Origin: Clostridia bacterium
GTDB lineage: Bacteria > Bacillota > Clostridia > Christensenellales > Borkfalkiaceae
Direction of reading: 5' to 3'
DNA length: 64,000 nucleotides
Assembly (NCBI GenBank): GCA_017465145.1
Contig: JAFTWU010000009.1
Location: forward strand, 246,016 to 310,015
In this document: one piece after another, positions 8,058-17,253 of the stretch
Layout of the letters: each line of letters begins with the position of its first letter
Numbering within the stretch: the stretch's first letter is position 1
Program-made: the position numbers and the translations under genes
The notes under the pieces: model-generated
Told to the model about the DNA's origin: nothing
What the model saw: the letters and a program-made list of their open reading frames with translations, nothing else
The model's database searches: none

Positions 8058-8777
8058 ATGGACGTTTACAAGATTAACAAAATTAACGAACTTATCGAAG
8101 GCAATTCATACGTTGGCCGTGGTATCGTAATCGGTAAAAGTGAAGATGGCAAAAAGGCAGTTTCCGCATATTTCATTATGGGGCGTTCTGCAAACAGTCG
8201 TAACCGTATTTTTACTGAAAAAGACGGCGCCGTTTATACCGAACCTTTCGATGCAAGCAAAGTTGAAGACCCAAGCCTTATCATCTACGCTGCAATCCGT
8301 TCAATAGATAACAATTTAATCGTTACTAACGGTGACCAAACGGATACTATTTACGACGGGTTAAAGGCAGGCAAAACCTTCGACGCTTCTTTAGCAGTTC
8401 GCGAATTTGAACCCGACCATCCCAACCTTACCCCACGTATTAGCGGTTTGTTAACCTTTGAAAACGGCGATTTTTCTTATAAAATGAGCATTTTGAAGAG
8501 TGCCGACGCCATAGGTTCAGCTTGCAACCGCTACGGTTTCCATTACACCGCACTTGCAGGTTTAGGACATTTTATCCACACCTACGTTTGCGACGGTAAT
8601 CCTATTCCCACCTTCCAAGGTGAACCTGAAAGGGTATTTATTCCTAACTGTATTGATGAATTTACCAATACCATTTGGAACGCGTTAGATAGCGACAACA
8701 AAATTTCACTTTACGTTCGCTATACCGATTTAGAAACGGGCGCAGTAGAAAACCGCCTTATCAATAAAAATAAATAA
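8058..8777 (+). CDS. PurO-like IMP cyclohydrolase
   Basis: A 239-residue protein of the IMP cyclohydrolase-like (PurO) family first known in archaea. It would close FAICAR to IMP, the last purine step. Supporting sequence: GNSYVGRGIVIGKSEDGKK near the N terminus, IMGRSANSRNRIF, a repeated YAAIRS region, and a C-terminal ALSGLGHFIH-like stretch (ALAGLGHFIHTYVCDG). The next gene encodes the transformylase half of PurH without its cyclohydrolase domain, so the two separate enzymes replace the usual bifunctional PurH. Ribosome binding site is AAGGAGAAATT. Function is assigned from family resemblance and this pairing. Confidence 0.85.
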   Translation: MDVYKINKINELIEGNSYVGRGIVIGKSEDGKKAVSAYFIMGRSANSRNRIFTEKDGAVYTEPFDASKVEDPSLIIYAAIRSIDNNLIVTNGDQTDTIYDGLKAGKTFDASLAVREFEPDHPNLTPRISGLLTFENGDFSYKMSILKSADAIGSACNRYGFHYTALAGLGHFIHTYVCDGNPIPTFQGEPERVFIPNCIDEFTNTIWNALDSDNKISLYVRYTDLETGAVENRLINKNK

Positions 8778-8797
8778 GGACTTAAAAGGAGCTTAAT

Positions 8798-9985
8798 ATG
8801 ATTGAATTTGAACTTAAATACGGTTGCAACCCCAACCAAAAGCCCGCAAAAATTTATATGAAAGACGGTTCTGAACTTCCCGTTGAAATCTTAAACGGTA
8901 AGCCGGGTTATATCAACTTTTTAGATGCCTTCAACAGTTGGCAACTAGTTAAAGAACTAAAAGAAGCAACGGGTATGCCTTGTGCAACGTCTTTTAAGCA
9001 CGTAAGCCCCACTTCTGCAGCAGTTGGTAAACCCTTAACTGAAAAACTTAAAAAATCTTGTTTTGTAGACGATATCGAAGGTTTAGACGATTCTCCCATT
9101 GCTTGCGCATACGCTAGGGCAAGGGGCACGGATAGAATGAGTTCTTTCGGCGATTGGATTGCATTATCAGACGAATGTGATGAAACTTGCGCAAAAATTA
9201 TCGCGCGCGAAGTTAGTGACGGCATTATCGCACCTTCATATTCACCAAAGGCTCTTGAAATTTTAAGCGCAAAGAGAAAGGGTAGTTACAACGTCGTTAA
9301 AATTGACCCTAACTACGTTCCAGCTGTTCAAGAAACTAAAGATGTTTTCGGTATAACCTTTGAACAAGGCAGAAACAACTTTAAGATTAATAAAGAACTT
9401 TTATCAAATATCGTAACCGCAAATAAGGATTTACCAGACAACGCCGTTATTGATATGATAATCGCTTTAATTACCTTAAAATACACTCAATCTAACTCAG
9501 TTTGCTTTGCTTTCGATGGTCAAGCAATCGGTGTTGGTGCAGGTCAACAAAGCCGTATCCATTGTACCCGCCTAGCAGGTCAAAAGGCAGACCTATTTAT
9601 GCTACGCCAAAGCGACAAAGTTTTGGGCTTGCAATTTAAGGCAGAACTTGGCAGACCAGATAGAAACAACGTTATCGACATTTATCTATCAGATGAAGCA
9701 GAAGACGTTATTGGAGAAGGTAATTGGCAAAAATACTTTGCAGTTCGCCCCGAACCCTTCACTACTGGAGAAAAGAAGGCGTACTTAAAAGACAACGTAA
9801 GCGGTATCACCCTTGCAAGCGACGCTTTCTTCCCGTTCAGCGACAATATTGAACGCGCAAGAAAGAGCGGTGTAAAATATATCGCTCAACCAGGTGGCTC
9901 TGTAAGAGACGACTTAGTTATTAAGGCGTGCGACGATTACGGTATGGTAATGAGCTTTACCGGTATGCGCCTTTTCCACCACTAA
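8798..9985 (+). CDS. purH: AICAR formyltransferase (stand-alone PurH transformylase domain)
   Basis: A 395-residue enzyme that formylates AICAR to FAICAR with 10-formyl-THF. It matches only the AICARFT part of PurH: KYGCNPNQKPA at the N terminus, TSFKHVSPTSAAVG containing the catalytic Lys-His pair, ARARGTDRMSSFGDW, and GGSVRDDLVIKACDDYGM near the end. The MGS-like IMP cyclohydrolase domain (about 200 residues) found in standard PurH is absent, and the preceding gene supplies that activity. It also recycles AICAR released by histidine synthesis, whose operon is 40 kb downstream. It follows the cyclohydrolase by 20 bases with AAAAGGAGC. Confidence 0.93.
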   Translation: MIEFELKYGCNPNQKPAKIYMKDGSELPVEILNGKPGYINFLDAFNSWQLVKELKEATGMPCATSFKHVSPTSAAVGKPLTEKLKKSCFVDDIEGLDDSPIACAYARARGTDRMSSFGDWIALSDECDETCAKIIAREVSDGIIAPSYSPKALEILSAKRKGSYNVVKIDPNYVPAVQETKDVFGITFEQGRNNFKINKELLSNIVTANKDLPDNAVIDMIIALITLKYTQSNSVCFAFDGQAIGVGAGQQSRIHCTRLAGQKADLFMLRQSDKVLGLQFKAELGRPDRNNVIDIYLSDEAEDVIGEGNWQKYFAVRPEPFTTGEKKAYLKDNVSGITLASDAFFPFSDNIERARKSGVKYIAQPGGSVRDDLVIKACDDYGMVMSFTGMRLFHH

Positions 9986-10002
9986 TTTGTAAAGATTTAT
10001 AC

Positions 10003-10090
10003 GCCCTTTAGCCGAAAAATAGGTTAAAGGGCACACCCTTTTATTTCGCACAATCAAATATGCGCTAAAGGGCACATCCTTTTAAAAAAA
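10003..10090 (+). promoter_or_regulatory. Tandem overlapping hairpins upstream of purD (possible attenuator)
   Basis: GCCCTTTAGCC (10003-10013) can pair with GGTTAAAGGGC (10022-10032). The same AAAGGG (10026-10031) can instead pair with CCCTTT (10036-10041) to form a short terminator-like hairpin followed by TATTT, so the two are mutually exclusive. A second copy of TAAAGGGCACA...CCTTTT lies at 10066-10083. Whether this regulates purD-purL or only reduces read-through is inference. Confidence 0.45.
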
Positions 10091-10103
10091 GGTAAAATAA
10101 AAC

Positions 10104-10122
10104 TGTGCAACGCGATTGCACA
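10104..10122 (+). other. Perfect hairpin ahead of purD
   Basis: TGTGCAA (10104-10110), loop CGCGA, TTGCACA (10116-10122), ending about 20 bases before the purD ribosome binding site ACAGGAGACG. There is no T tract, so it may protect the purD-purL message from decay or hold a regulatory fold. Confidence 0.45.
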
Positions 10123-10156
10123 AACACCCATCTACCAAATTACAGGAGACGATTTA

Positions 10157-11428
10157 ATGAAGGTTATGGTTATCGGTGGCGGTGGCAGAGAACACGCTAT
10201 CATAAAAAAACTTAAAGAAAATAAAACTATCACCACCCTATACGCCGTTCCGGGCAACGGTGGTATGGCAAACGACGCAACCTTAGTTCCTATCGGAGCA
10301 AAAGATTTAGATAAAATTTGCGAATTTGCCGTTAATGAAAAAATAGATTTTGCAGTCGTTGCGCCAGACGACCCACTAGTTTTAGGCTTAGTAGATAGGC
10401 TTAACGAAGTTGGCGTTGAATGTTTTGGTCCAACCAAAGACGCGGCTATTATAGAAGGTAGTAAAGCTTTTTCTAAAAACTTAATGAAAAAATACGGCAT
10501 ACCTACCGCTACTTACGAAACTTTTACCGATATGGAAAAAGCCCTTGCATATTTAGATACGCAAAGTGCACCTATCGTAATTAAAGCAGACGGTTTAGCA
10601 CTTGGTAAAGGCGTTATTATTGCCGAAACCATTAAAGACGCTAAAGACGCCGTTATAGAAATGATGCAAAACGGTAAATTCGGCGCAAGCGGAAATACCG
10701 TAGTAATAGAAGAATTCTTACAAGGTCCAGAAGTTTCCGTTCTTGCCTTTACCGATGGTAATATCGTTGTTCCTATGGTTTCAAGTATGGACCATAAACG
10801 CGCAAAGGATAACGACCAAGGCTTAAACACGGGCGGTATGGGTACAATCGCACCCAACCCTTGCTATACTAAAGAAATAGCAGAAGTTTGTATGAAAACA
10901 ATCTTTAAGCCCACCATTGACGCTATGAACAGCGAAAACAGAACCTTTAAGGGATGCTTGTATTTTGGCTTAATGCTTACCAAAAACGGCCCCAAGGTTA
11001 TCGAATATAACTGTCGTTTTGGCGACCCCGAAACGCAAGTAGTTCTTCCACTTATGGAAAGCGATTTGTTTACGGTAATGCAAAAAACAGCGCGTGGCAC
11101 GTTAAAAGAAGAAGACGTTAAATTTTCAAATAAAAGTGCTTGCTGTGTAATTATGGCGTCTAACGGCTATCCCGAAAGTTATGAAAAAGGCTTTGAAATA
11201 GTTCAAACGGGCGAAGTTGACGGGGAAGTTTACGTTGCGGGCGCAATCTTAAAAGACGGCAAACTTTTAACTAACGGTGGCAGAGTCCTAGGGGTTACCG
11301 CTATCGGCGACACTTTGAAAGAATCAATTGAAAAAGCATACGAACAAACAAAAAAAGTAACTTTTGCAAACGCATATTATAGAAATGATATCGGTGCAAA
11401 AGCGTTAAAAATTGCGGAGGAAATGTAA
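10157..11428 (+). CDS. purD: PurD, phosphoribosylamine-glycine ligase
   Basis: A 423-residue ATP-grasp enzyme that joins phosphoribosylamine to glycine (purine step 2). It begins MKVMVIGGGGREHAI, the PRA-binding N-terminal fold, has FGPTKDAAIIEGSKAFSKNLM, the ATP-grasp lid PIVIKADGLALGKGVIIA, DHKRAKDNDQGLNTGGMG, and the metal-binding EYNCRFGDPETQ. Length is normal. Its stop codon overlaps the purL start by one base, which points to translational coupling. Confidence 0.96.
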   Translation: MKVMVIGGGGREHAIIKKLKENKTITTLYAVPGNGGMANDATLVPIGAKDLDKICEFAVNEKIDFAVVAPDDPLVLGLVDRLNEVGVECFGPTKDAAIIEGSKAFSKNLMKKYGIPTATYETFTDMEKALAYLDTQSAPIVIKADGLALGKGVIIAETIKDAKDAVIEMMQNGKFGASGNTVVIEEFLQGPEVSVLAFTDGNIVVPMVSSMDHKRAKDNDQGLNTGGMGTIAPNPCYTKEIAEVCMKTIFKPTIDAMNSENRTFKGCLYFGLMLTKNGPKVIEYNCRFGDPETQVVLPLMESDLFTVMQKTARGTLKEEDVKFSNKSACCVIMASNGYPESYEKGFEIVQTGEVDGEVYVAGAILKDGKLLTNGGRVLGVTAIGDTLKESIEKAYEQTKKVTFANAYYRNDIGAKALKIAEEM

Positions 11429-14400
11429 TGGTTTATAGAGTATACGTTGAAAAGAAAGAACCCCTTGCAAACGAAGCAAAGGCTCTTCTTAACGAAATTA
11501 AAGAATTTTTAGGCATAACTAACTTAGAAAACGTTAGGCTTTATAACCGCTACGATGCGGAAAATATCGAAAAAACTCTTTTCGATTATGCAAAAACCAC
11601 CGTTTTCTCTGAACCCCAACTAGATATCGTTTACGATAATCTTGTTGCTGACGACGGCATCGTTTTCGCGGTAGAACCCCTTCCTGGTCAGTTCGACCAA
11701 CGCGCAGATTCAGCCGCACAATGTATTCAAATTATCTCTTGTGGCGAACGTCCTACCGTTAAAACTGCAAAGGTATACGCACTTTACGGCAAATTATCTA
11801 ACGAAGAAATTGCCCGCATTAAAAGTTACGTAATAAACCCCGTTGAATGTAGAGAAGCGTCCCTTGAAATGCCCAAAACTTTGGCTACTCAATACGATAT
11901 TCCCACTACTGTTGAAACTTTAGACGGCTTTATTGATTTAGACCGCGCAGGCTTAGAAAACTTCGTTAAAAAGTATTCGCTTGCTATGGATGCAGACGAT
12001 ATAGCTTTTTGCCAAAAATATTTTATAGGTGAAAAGCGCAACCCCACTATCACGGAAATCCGTATGATAGACACCTATTGGTCAGACCATTGCCGTCATA
12101 CTACTTTCTTAACGGTTATTGATAGCGTTAAATTTGAAGACAAACTTTTACAAGACGCTTATGATGAATATATTGCTATCCGCAAGGCTATGGGCAGAAC
12201 TAAACCCATTTGCTTAATGGATTTAGCAACTATTGCCGTTAAACAACTTAAAAAAGACGGCAAGTTAAATAAACTTGACGAATCAGAAGAAATAAACGCT
12301 TGTACCGTTAAAATCGACATCGAAGTAGAAGGCAAGCCTGAAAAATGGTTATTATTATTCAAAAACGAAACTCATAATCACCCCACCGAAATTGAACCTT
12401 TCGGCGGTGCTGCAACTTGTATCGGTGGCGCTATCCGTGACCCATTGTCAGGTAGGTCATACGTATACGGTGCAATGCGCGTAACGGGTGCAGCAGACCC
12501 CTTAAAGCCCATTAAAGATACAATCCCAGGTAAACTTCCACAACGTAAAATCGTTACTACCGCCGCTGCAGGTTATTCTTCTTACGGTAACCAAATCGGT
12601 CTTGCAACTGGTATCGTAGACGAACTATATCACGATGGCTACGCTGCAAAACGTATGGAAATCGGCGCAGTTGTTGCTGCCGCTCCCGAAGAAAACGTTC
12701 GCCGTGAACGTCCCGAGGCGGGCGACGTAGTAATTTTACTTGGCGGTTCAACCGGTCGTGACGGTATAGGTGGCGCAACGGGTTCTTCTAAATCGCACGA
12801 CGCTCACTCTGTTGAAACTTGCGGGGCAGAAGTTCAAAAGGGTAACGCCCCTGAAGAAAGAAAACTTCAACGCCTTTTCCGTTCTAAAGAAGTATGCCGT
12901 ATGATAAAGCGTTGTAACGACTTTGGCGCGGGCGGTGTTTCAGTTGCTATCGGCGAACTTGCAGACGGCTTAGAAATCAACCTTAACGCCGTACCCAAAA
13001 AGTACGAAGGCCTAGACGGTACAGAACTTGCTATAAGCGAATCTCAAGAACGTATGGCGGTAGTTGTTGAAAAAGAAAACGTTGACCGCTTTATCGAACT
13101 TGCAGGCAAAGAAAACTTGCAAGCGTGCCCCGTGGCAGTAGTTACTGAAAATCCAAGACTAACTATGCTTTGGAACGGTAACAAAATCGTTGATATCAGC
13201 CGTGAATTCTTAAATTCTAACGGTGCAGATAAACACATTTCTATAACCCCCGAAAAATTAAAGGATTATAATAAAGAAATTCCCGCTGAATTTACTTCAG
13301 GTTATAAAGCTTTAGCAACTGACCTTAACGTATGTTCAAAGCGTGGTTTGGGCGAAAGATTTGACTCTACCATCGGTGCAGGCACGGTATTAATGCCTTT
13401 CGGTGGCAAAAATCAATTAACGCCTATTCAAGCAATGGTACAAAAGATTTCGGTGGAAAAGAAACATACCGACGATTGTTCTGTTATGAGCTGGGGCTAT
13501 AACCCCTTCGTAACCGAATTAAGCCCCTATCACGGTGCATACCTTGCGGTTGTTGAAAGCGTGTGTAAACTTATCGCAACGGGCGCAAGCTTTAACGAAG
13601 TATATCTTTCTTTCCAAGAATACTTTGAACGCCCCGGTAAAGACGGCAAGCGTTGGGGTAAACCCTTATCCGCACTTCTTGGCGCATTTAAGGCTCAACT
13701 TGATTTAGGTATCGGCTCTATCGGTGGCAAAGACAGTATGAGCGGTACGTTTGAAAATATCGACGTTCCACCAACACTTGTTTCCTTTGCAGTAACTACC
13801 GATAAAGTTCAAAATATTCTTCCTAACGAATTTAAGTCGGCAGGTCATAAGGCAATTCTTATTACCCCCGAATATGATGAAAACAACCTTCCCAAAGCGG
13901 AAAGTTTAATTGCTTGCTTAAACAAGGTTAACGATTTAATCGTATCTAAAAAGGCGTTTGCTTGCTGGACACCCGTTTACGGTGGCGTTGCAGAAGGCGT
14001 GCTTAAGATGTGTATGGGTAACGGCCTTGGCTTTAAGTATAACGACGCTCTCACTTTAGAAGATATTTTCGGTTATAAATACGGCTCTTTCATCGTTGAA
14101 GTAGAATTCGATATGGGCGAAAAGGTAATCGGTGAAATAACTAGCGATAACGCTATCACTTATAAAGCGGAAAAATTATGTCTAGACGCGCTCAACACCG
14201 CATACGAAGATAAACTTGAAAGCGTTTACAGTTGCAATATCACTAAAGAAGTTAAAACGCTTGAAACTTTCTCTTTCGATGCAAAAGAAAGAGTTGCTAC
14301 CGCGTTTAAGTGCGCTAAACCCCGCGTGTTAATCCCCGCGTTCCCAGGTACTAACTGCGAATACGATAGTGCAAAAGCAATGATGGATGCCGGTGCAGAA

Positions 14401-15114
14401 GCGGAAATTTTCGTAATTAACAACCTTTCTGCTGAAGGTATTGCACGAAGCGTTGAAACCTTTGCTAAAAAGGTACAAACCGCGCAAATGATTTTCGTTC
14501 CCGGTGGTTTCTCTGGCGGTGACGAACCCGACGGTAGCGGTAAGTTTATAACGGCGTTCTTCCGTAACGACGCTGTAAAACAAGCGGTAACCGAACTATT
14601 AGAAAAACGCGATGGTTTAATGTGCGGTATTTGTAACGGTTTCCAAGCATTAATCAAACTTGGTTTAGTTCCTTACGGCAAGATTATCGACACCGATGAA
14701 AATTGCCCCACGCTTACCTTTAACACGATAGGTCGCCACCAATCACGTATCGTTAGAACGCGTATTGCATCTAACAAATCACCTTGGCTTGCAGATACTA
14801 ACGTTGGCGATATCTATAACGTTCCTATATCACACGGTGAAGGTAAATTTATCGCACCCGAAAGTTTTATTCGTGAACTTGCTAAAAACGGTCAAATCGC
14901 AACTCAATACGTTGATTTTAACGGCAACGCAACTAACGACGTCCGTTTCAACCCCAACGATTCTATGTTTGCTATCGAAGGTATTACTTCACCAGACGGC
15001 AGAGTATTTGGTAAAATGGGACATAGTGAACGTAAGGGCAACGGCCTATATAAAAACGTTTACGGCGATTACGATATTAAAATGTTTACTTCAGCAGTTA
15101 AATATTTTAAGTAA
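11428..15114 (+). CDS. purL: PurL, phosphoribosylformylglycinamidine synthase (large single-chain form)
   Basis: A 1228-residue FGAM synthase with a PurS-like N-terminal region, a linker, two PurM-like halves and a C-terminal class I glutaminase. Marks include ETHNHPTEIEPFGGAATC with the catalytic His, RDPLSGRSYVYGAM, GGSTGRDGIGGAT, and, in the glutaminase, PAFPGTNCEYD and CGICNGFQ with the nucleophile Cys1069, plus a late HGEGKF. Unlike PurF in this operon, its glutaminase looks intact. It is the last gene of the purine block. A strong terminator follows. Confidence 0.95.
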   Translation: MVYRVYVEKKEPLANEAKALLNEIKEFLGITNLENVRLYNRYDAENIEKTLFDYAKTTVFSEPQLDIVYDNLVADDGIVFAVEPLPGQFDQRADSAAQCIQIISCGERPTVKTAKVYALYGKLSNEEIARIKSYVINPVECREASLEMPKTLATQYDIPTTVETLDGFIDLDRAGLENFVKKYSLAMDADDIAFCQKYFIGEKRNPTITEIRMIDTYWSDHCRHTTFLTVIDSVKFEDKLLQDAYDEYIAIRKAMGRTKPICLMDLATIAVKQLKKDGKLNKLDESEEINACTVKIDIEVEGKPEKWLLLFKNETHNHPTEIEPFGGAATCIGGAIRDPLSGRSYVYGAMRVTGAADPLKPIKDTIPGKLPQRKIVTTAAAGYSSYGNQIGLATGIVDELYHDGYAAKRMEIGAVVAAAPEENVRRERPEAGDVVILLGGSTGRDGIGGATGSSKSHDAHSVETCGAEVQKGNAPEERKLQRLFRSKEVCRMIKRCNDFGAGGVSVAIGELADGLEINLNAVPKKYEGLDGTELAISESQERMAVVVEKENVDRFIELAGKENLQACPVAVVTENPRLTMLWNGNKIVDISREFLNSNGADKHISITPEKLKDYNKEIPAEFTSGYKALATDLNVCSKRGLGERFDSTIGAGTVLMPFGGKNQLTPIQAMVQKISVEKKHTDDCSVMSWGYNPFVTELSPYHGAYLAVVESVCKLIATGASFNEVYLSFQEYFERPGKDGKRWGKPLSALLGAFKAQLDLGIGSIGGKDSMSGTFENIDVPPTLVSFAVTTDKVQNILPNEFKSAGHKAILITPEYDENNLPKAESLIACLNKVNDLIVSKKAFACWTPVYGGVAEGVLKMCMGNGLGFKYNDALTLEDIFGYKYGSFIVEVEFDMGEKVIGEITSDNAITYKAEKLCLDALNTAYEDKLESVYSCNITKEVKTLETFSFDAKERVATAFKCAKPRVLIPAFPGTNCEYDSAKAMMDAGAEAEIFVINNLSAEGIARSVETFAKKVQTAQMIFVPGGFSGGDEPDGSGKFITAFFRNDAVKQAVTELLEKRDGLMCGICNGFQALIKLGLVPYGKIIDTDENCPTLTFNTIGRHQSRIVRTRIASNKSPWLADTNVGDIYNVPISHGEGKFIAPESFIRELAKNGQIATQYVDFNGNATNDVRFNPNDSMFAIEGITSPDGRVFGKMGHSERKGNGLYKNVYGDYDIKMFTSAVKYFK

Positions 15115-15153
15115 GAAAGCGAAATAACGTTTAATAAAAATGAATAAAGAAAA

Positions 15154-15180
15154 GGACTTGCAAAACGCAAGTCCTTTTTT
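15154..15180 (+). terminator. Intrinsic terminator of the purine operon
   Basis: GGACTTGC (15154-15161) pairs perfectly with GCAAGTCC (15167-15174) with a 5-base loop, then T6. The A-rich upstream arm could also help end the oppositely oriented tetR transcript. Confidence 0.93.
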
Positions 15181-15205
15181 GTCGTTAAATAATATCAAAT
15201 TAAGA

Positions 15206-15775
15206 TTAATTCAAATCGGCGTCAAGTTTATCTTTCAAATTTTTAATTGCACTTTCTCTTTCAATAAAACCGCCAGCGATAAGCATAATCGTGCCGTACA
15301 TAAGGGCAGGGGCGGTGTGCTTTAACAGGTCGCGCTCACTATCGCTAAGTCCTTTTTTAAGGGCATATTCGTCAATAGCGGTTAGAATTGGATAATCAAA
15401 GTCGGCAATAATTTGTTTTCTAGATAATTCGTTATCGTTTGTTTGAGAAACTGTCAAAACTGAACGGAAATTGCCGTTTGCTATCCAAAAACGAACACCA
15501 GACGCGCAAAGTTCCTTAATTTTATTTGCTAAATTATCGCTAAAAACTTCGTTAATTTGTGCACATAACACCATCCAACCTTCTTTAACGTATTCAATAA
15601 TGGCGTCAATTAACTGTTCTTTATCTTTAAAGTGACGATAGGGCGCGGCGCAAGAAACTTCAGCGCTAGTTGCAACACGGCGAAGAGAAAAATCTTTAAT
15701 TCCGTGTTCTTCTAACTCCTTTAATCCCGCTAAAATTAGCCTATCTTTAAGTTTATCGGTAAAAACTTCTGGCAT
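15206..15775 (-). CDS. TetR/AcrR-family transcriptional regulator
   Basis: A 189-residue regulator and the only minus-strand gene before 57 kb. The N-terminal HTH is clear: LILAGLKELEEHGIKDFSLRRVATSAEVSCAAPYRHFKDKEQLIDAII-type sequence, with PYRHFKDKEQL as the TetR recognition-helix end. The remaining helical domain would bind an unknown ligand. It is divergent from the aromatic amino acid operon. Two copies of a GTTAAC-based palindrome, one just downstream of each divergent promoter, are the likely operators, so it probably represses both itself and the aro genes. Ribosome binding site is TAGGAGAG. Confidence 0.9.
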   Translation of the reverse strand: MPEVFTDKLKDRLILAGLKELEEHGIKDFSLRRVATSAEVSCAAPYRHFKDKEQLIDAIIEYVKEGWMVLCAQINEVFSDNLANKIKELCASGVRFWIANGNFRSVLTVSQTNDNELSRKQIIADFDYPILTAIDEYALKKGLSDSERDLLKHTAPALMYGTIMLIAGGFIERESAIKNLKDKLDADLN

Positions 15776-15796
15776 TAAAACTCTCCTAAAAATTTA

Positions 15797-15813
15797 TGTT
15801 AACACTATTAACA
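15797..15813. promoter_or_regulatory. Candidate TetR operator, tetR side
   Basis: TGTTAACACTATTAACA, an inverted repeat with GTTAA/TTAAC arms, lying just after the tetR -10 box on the minus strand. It is nearly the reverse complement of the site at 16001-16015. Confidence 0.75.
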
Positions 15814-15818
15814 TTGTC

Positions 15819-15847
15819 ATTTTATCACATAAAAAAAGTTAAATCAA
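15819..15847 (-). promoter_or_regulatory. Promoter of tetR
   Basis: On the minus strand: TTGATT (15847-15842), 17-base spacer, TAAAAT (15824-15819) with an extended -10 TG. The expected start point falls on the operator at 15797-15813. Confidence 0.6.
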
Positions 15848-15955
15848 GCGTTTAGCGTAAATTATTAAAATAGAACTAAAAACAGAAAATCATTATATAA
15901 AGCAAGGTAAATTTAATAATTTATTTAAAATTTTTATAAAATTTTTTTCATATAC

Positions 15956-15983
15956 TTGACTTTTTTACTCCTTTATGTATAAT
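15956..15983 (+). promoter_or_regulatory. Promoter of the aromatic amino acid operon
   Basis: TTGACT (15956-15961), 16-base spacer, TATAAT (15978-15983). The expected start near 15990 is followed immediately by the palindrome at 16001-16015. Confidence 0.75.
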
Positions 15984-16000
15984 TATACTTGAAACAACAA

Positions 16001-16015
16001 GTTAACAGTGTTAAC
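16001..16015. promoter_or_regulatory. Candidate TetR operator, aromatic operon side
   Basis: GTTAACAGTGTTAAC is a perfect inverted repeat (GTTAACA-G-TGTTAAC), about 10 bases downstream of the expected transcription start. Binding here would block the operon's promoter clearance. Confidence 0.8.
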
Positions 16016-16048
16016 ATTTTCAATAAATCAATTTAATATAGGTGCAAA

Positions 16049-17242
16049 ATGATTAATGAAAAAATGAGAGAACTTGGCGCAAAGCGTTCAGTTATCCGTG
16101 AACTTTTTGAATATAGCAAAGCGCGTAAAATGGAAATAGGCGAAGATAACGTTTTCGATTTTTCTATCGGTAATCCAAGCGTTCCCGCCCCTGACTGTGT
16201 AAATAGCGCTATGACAAAGTTAATAAAAGAGGAAAATTCCGTTTTACTTCACGGCTATACTTCTGCGCAAGGTGACACGCACGTTCGGCAAGCAGTCGTT
16301 GATTTTATAAATAAAACGCAAAATACTTGTTATTCAGCAAACAGCGTCTACATGACGGTTGGTGCTGCGGCAGCGTTAACTTGCTCTTTAACGGCACTTG
16401 TTAACGCGGGTGAAGAAGTAATCGTTTTAGCACCATATTTCCCAGAATATAAAGTTTTTATAGAACGAACGGGCGGTATAGTAAAAGAAGTTTTGTGTAA
16501 CGAAACAACTTTCCAACCCGATTTCGAAAGGTTAGAAAAAGCAATTAACGAAAAAACTTCAGCAATAATAGTTAACTCTCCCAACAACCCCACGGGTGCG
16601 GTTATAACTGAAGAAAATATCGTTAAATTATCCGCATTACTCAATAAATATCAACAAAAATTTGGCAAACCCATATATATCATTTGCGACGAACCTTATC
16701 GTGAACTTGTTTACGGCGACGTTACCGTTCCTTTTATTCCCAAATATTATGATAACACTATCGTTTGTTATTCGTTTAGTAAATCGTTATCAATCCCGGG
16801 CGAAAGGATAGGCTACGTATTAGTTCCCGAAAAAGCCCAAGACAATATCGCAATTTACCAAGCGGTATGCGGGGCAGGGCGCGCGTTAGGTTTCGTTTGT
16901 GCACCAAGTTTACTTCAAAAAATTATTCCCCTTTGCATTGGTCAAACGGCAGATATCAGTATCTATGATAAAAATAGACAACTTTTGCTTAAAGAACTAA
17001 CTTCTTACGGCTATAGCGTGGTTAAGCCTGACGGGGCTTTCTATCTATTCGTAAAATCGCCAAGCGGAGACGGTAACGAATTTAGCGAAAGGGCAAAAAA
17101 ACACGAAATTATGCTTGTTCCAAGCGATTCGTTTGGTTGCAAAGGTTACGTAAGATTATCCTACTGTGTTACTACTGAGCAAATTGAAAAGGCACTTCCC
17201 GCCTTCAAAAATCTTGCAAAAAGTTATGGAATTACAAAATAA
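16049..17242 (+). CDS. PLP-dependent class I aminotransferase (probable aromatic/aspartate aminotransferase)
   Basis: A 397-residue fold-type I aminotransferase. Visible motifs: DFSIGNPSVPAP near the N terminus, the NSPNNPTGAV loop with the pyridine-contact Asn, CDEPYRELVY with the PLP-ring Asp and Tyr, and SFSKSLSIPGERIGY with the Schiff-base Lys and the substrate-carboxylate Arg region. As the first gene of an operon ending in Phe and Tyr formation, it is the likely last step, phenylpyruvate and 4-hydroxyphenylpyruvate to Phe and Tyr. Substrate choice is inferred from context, and aspartate specificity is possible. Ribosome binding site is ATAGGTG. Confidence 0.87.
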   Translation: MINEKMRELGAKRSVIRELFEYSKARKMEIGEDNVFDFSIGNPSVPAPDCVNSAMTKLIKEENSVLLHGYTSAQGDTHVRQAVVDFINKTQNTCYSANSVYMTVGAAAALTCSLTALVNAGEEVIVLAPYFPEYKVFIERTGGIVKEVLCNETTFQPDFERLEKAINEKTSAIIVNSPNNPTGAVITEENIVKLSALLNKYQQKFGKPIYIICDEPYRELVYGDVTVPFIPKYYDNTIVCYSFSKSLSIPGERIGYVLVPEKAQDNIAIYQAVCGAGRALGFVCAPSLLQKIIPLCIGQTADISIYDKNRQLLLKELTSYGYSVVKPDGAFYLFVKSPSGDGNEFSERAKKHEIMLVPSDSFGCKGYVRLSYCVTTEQIEKALPAFKNLAKSYGITK

Positions 17243-17253
17243 AAAGGCAAATT

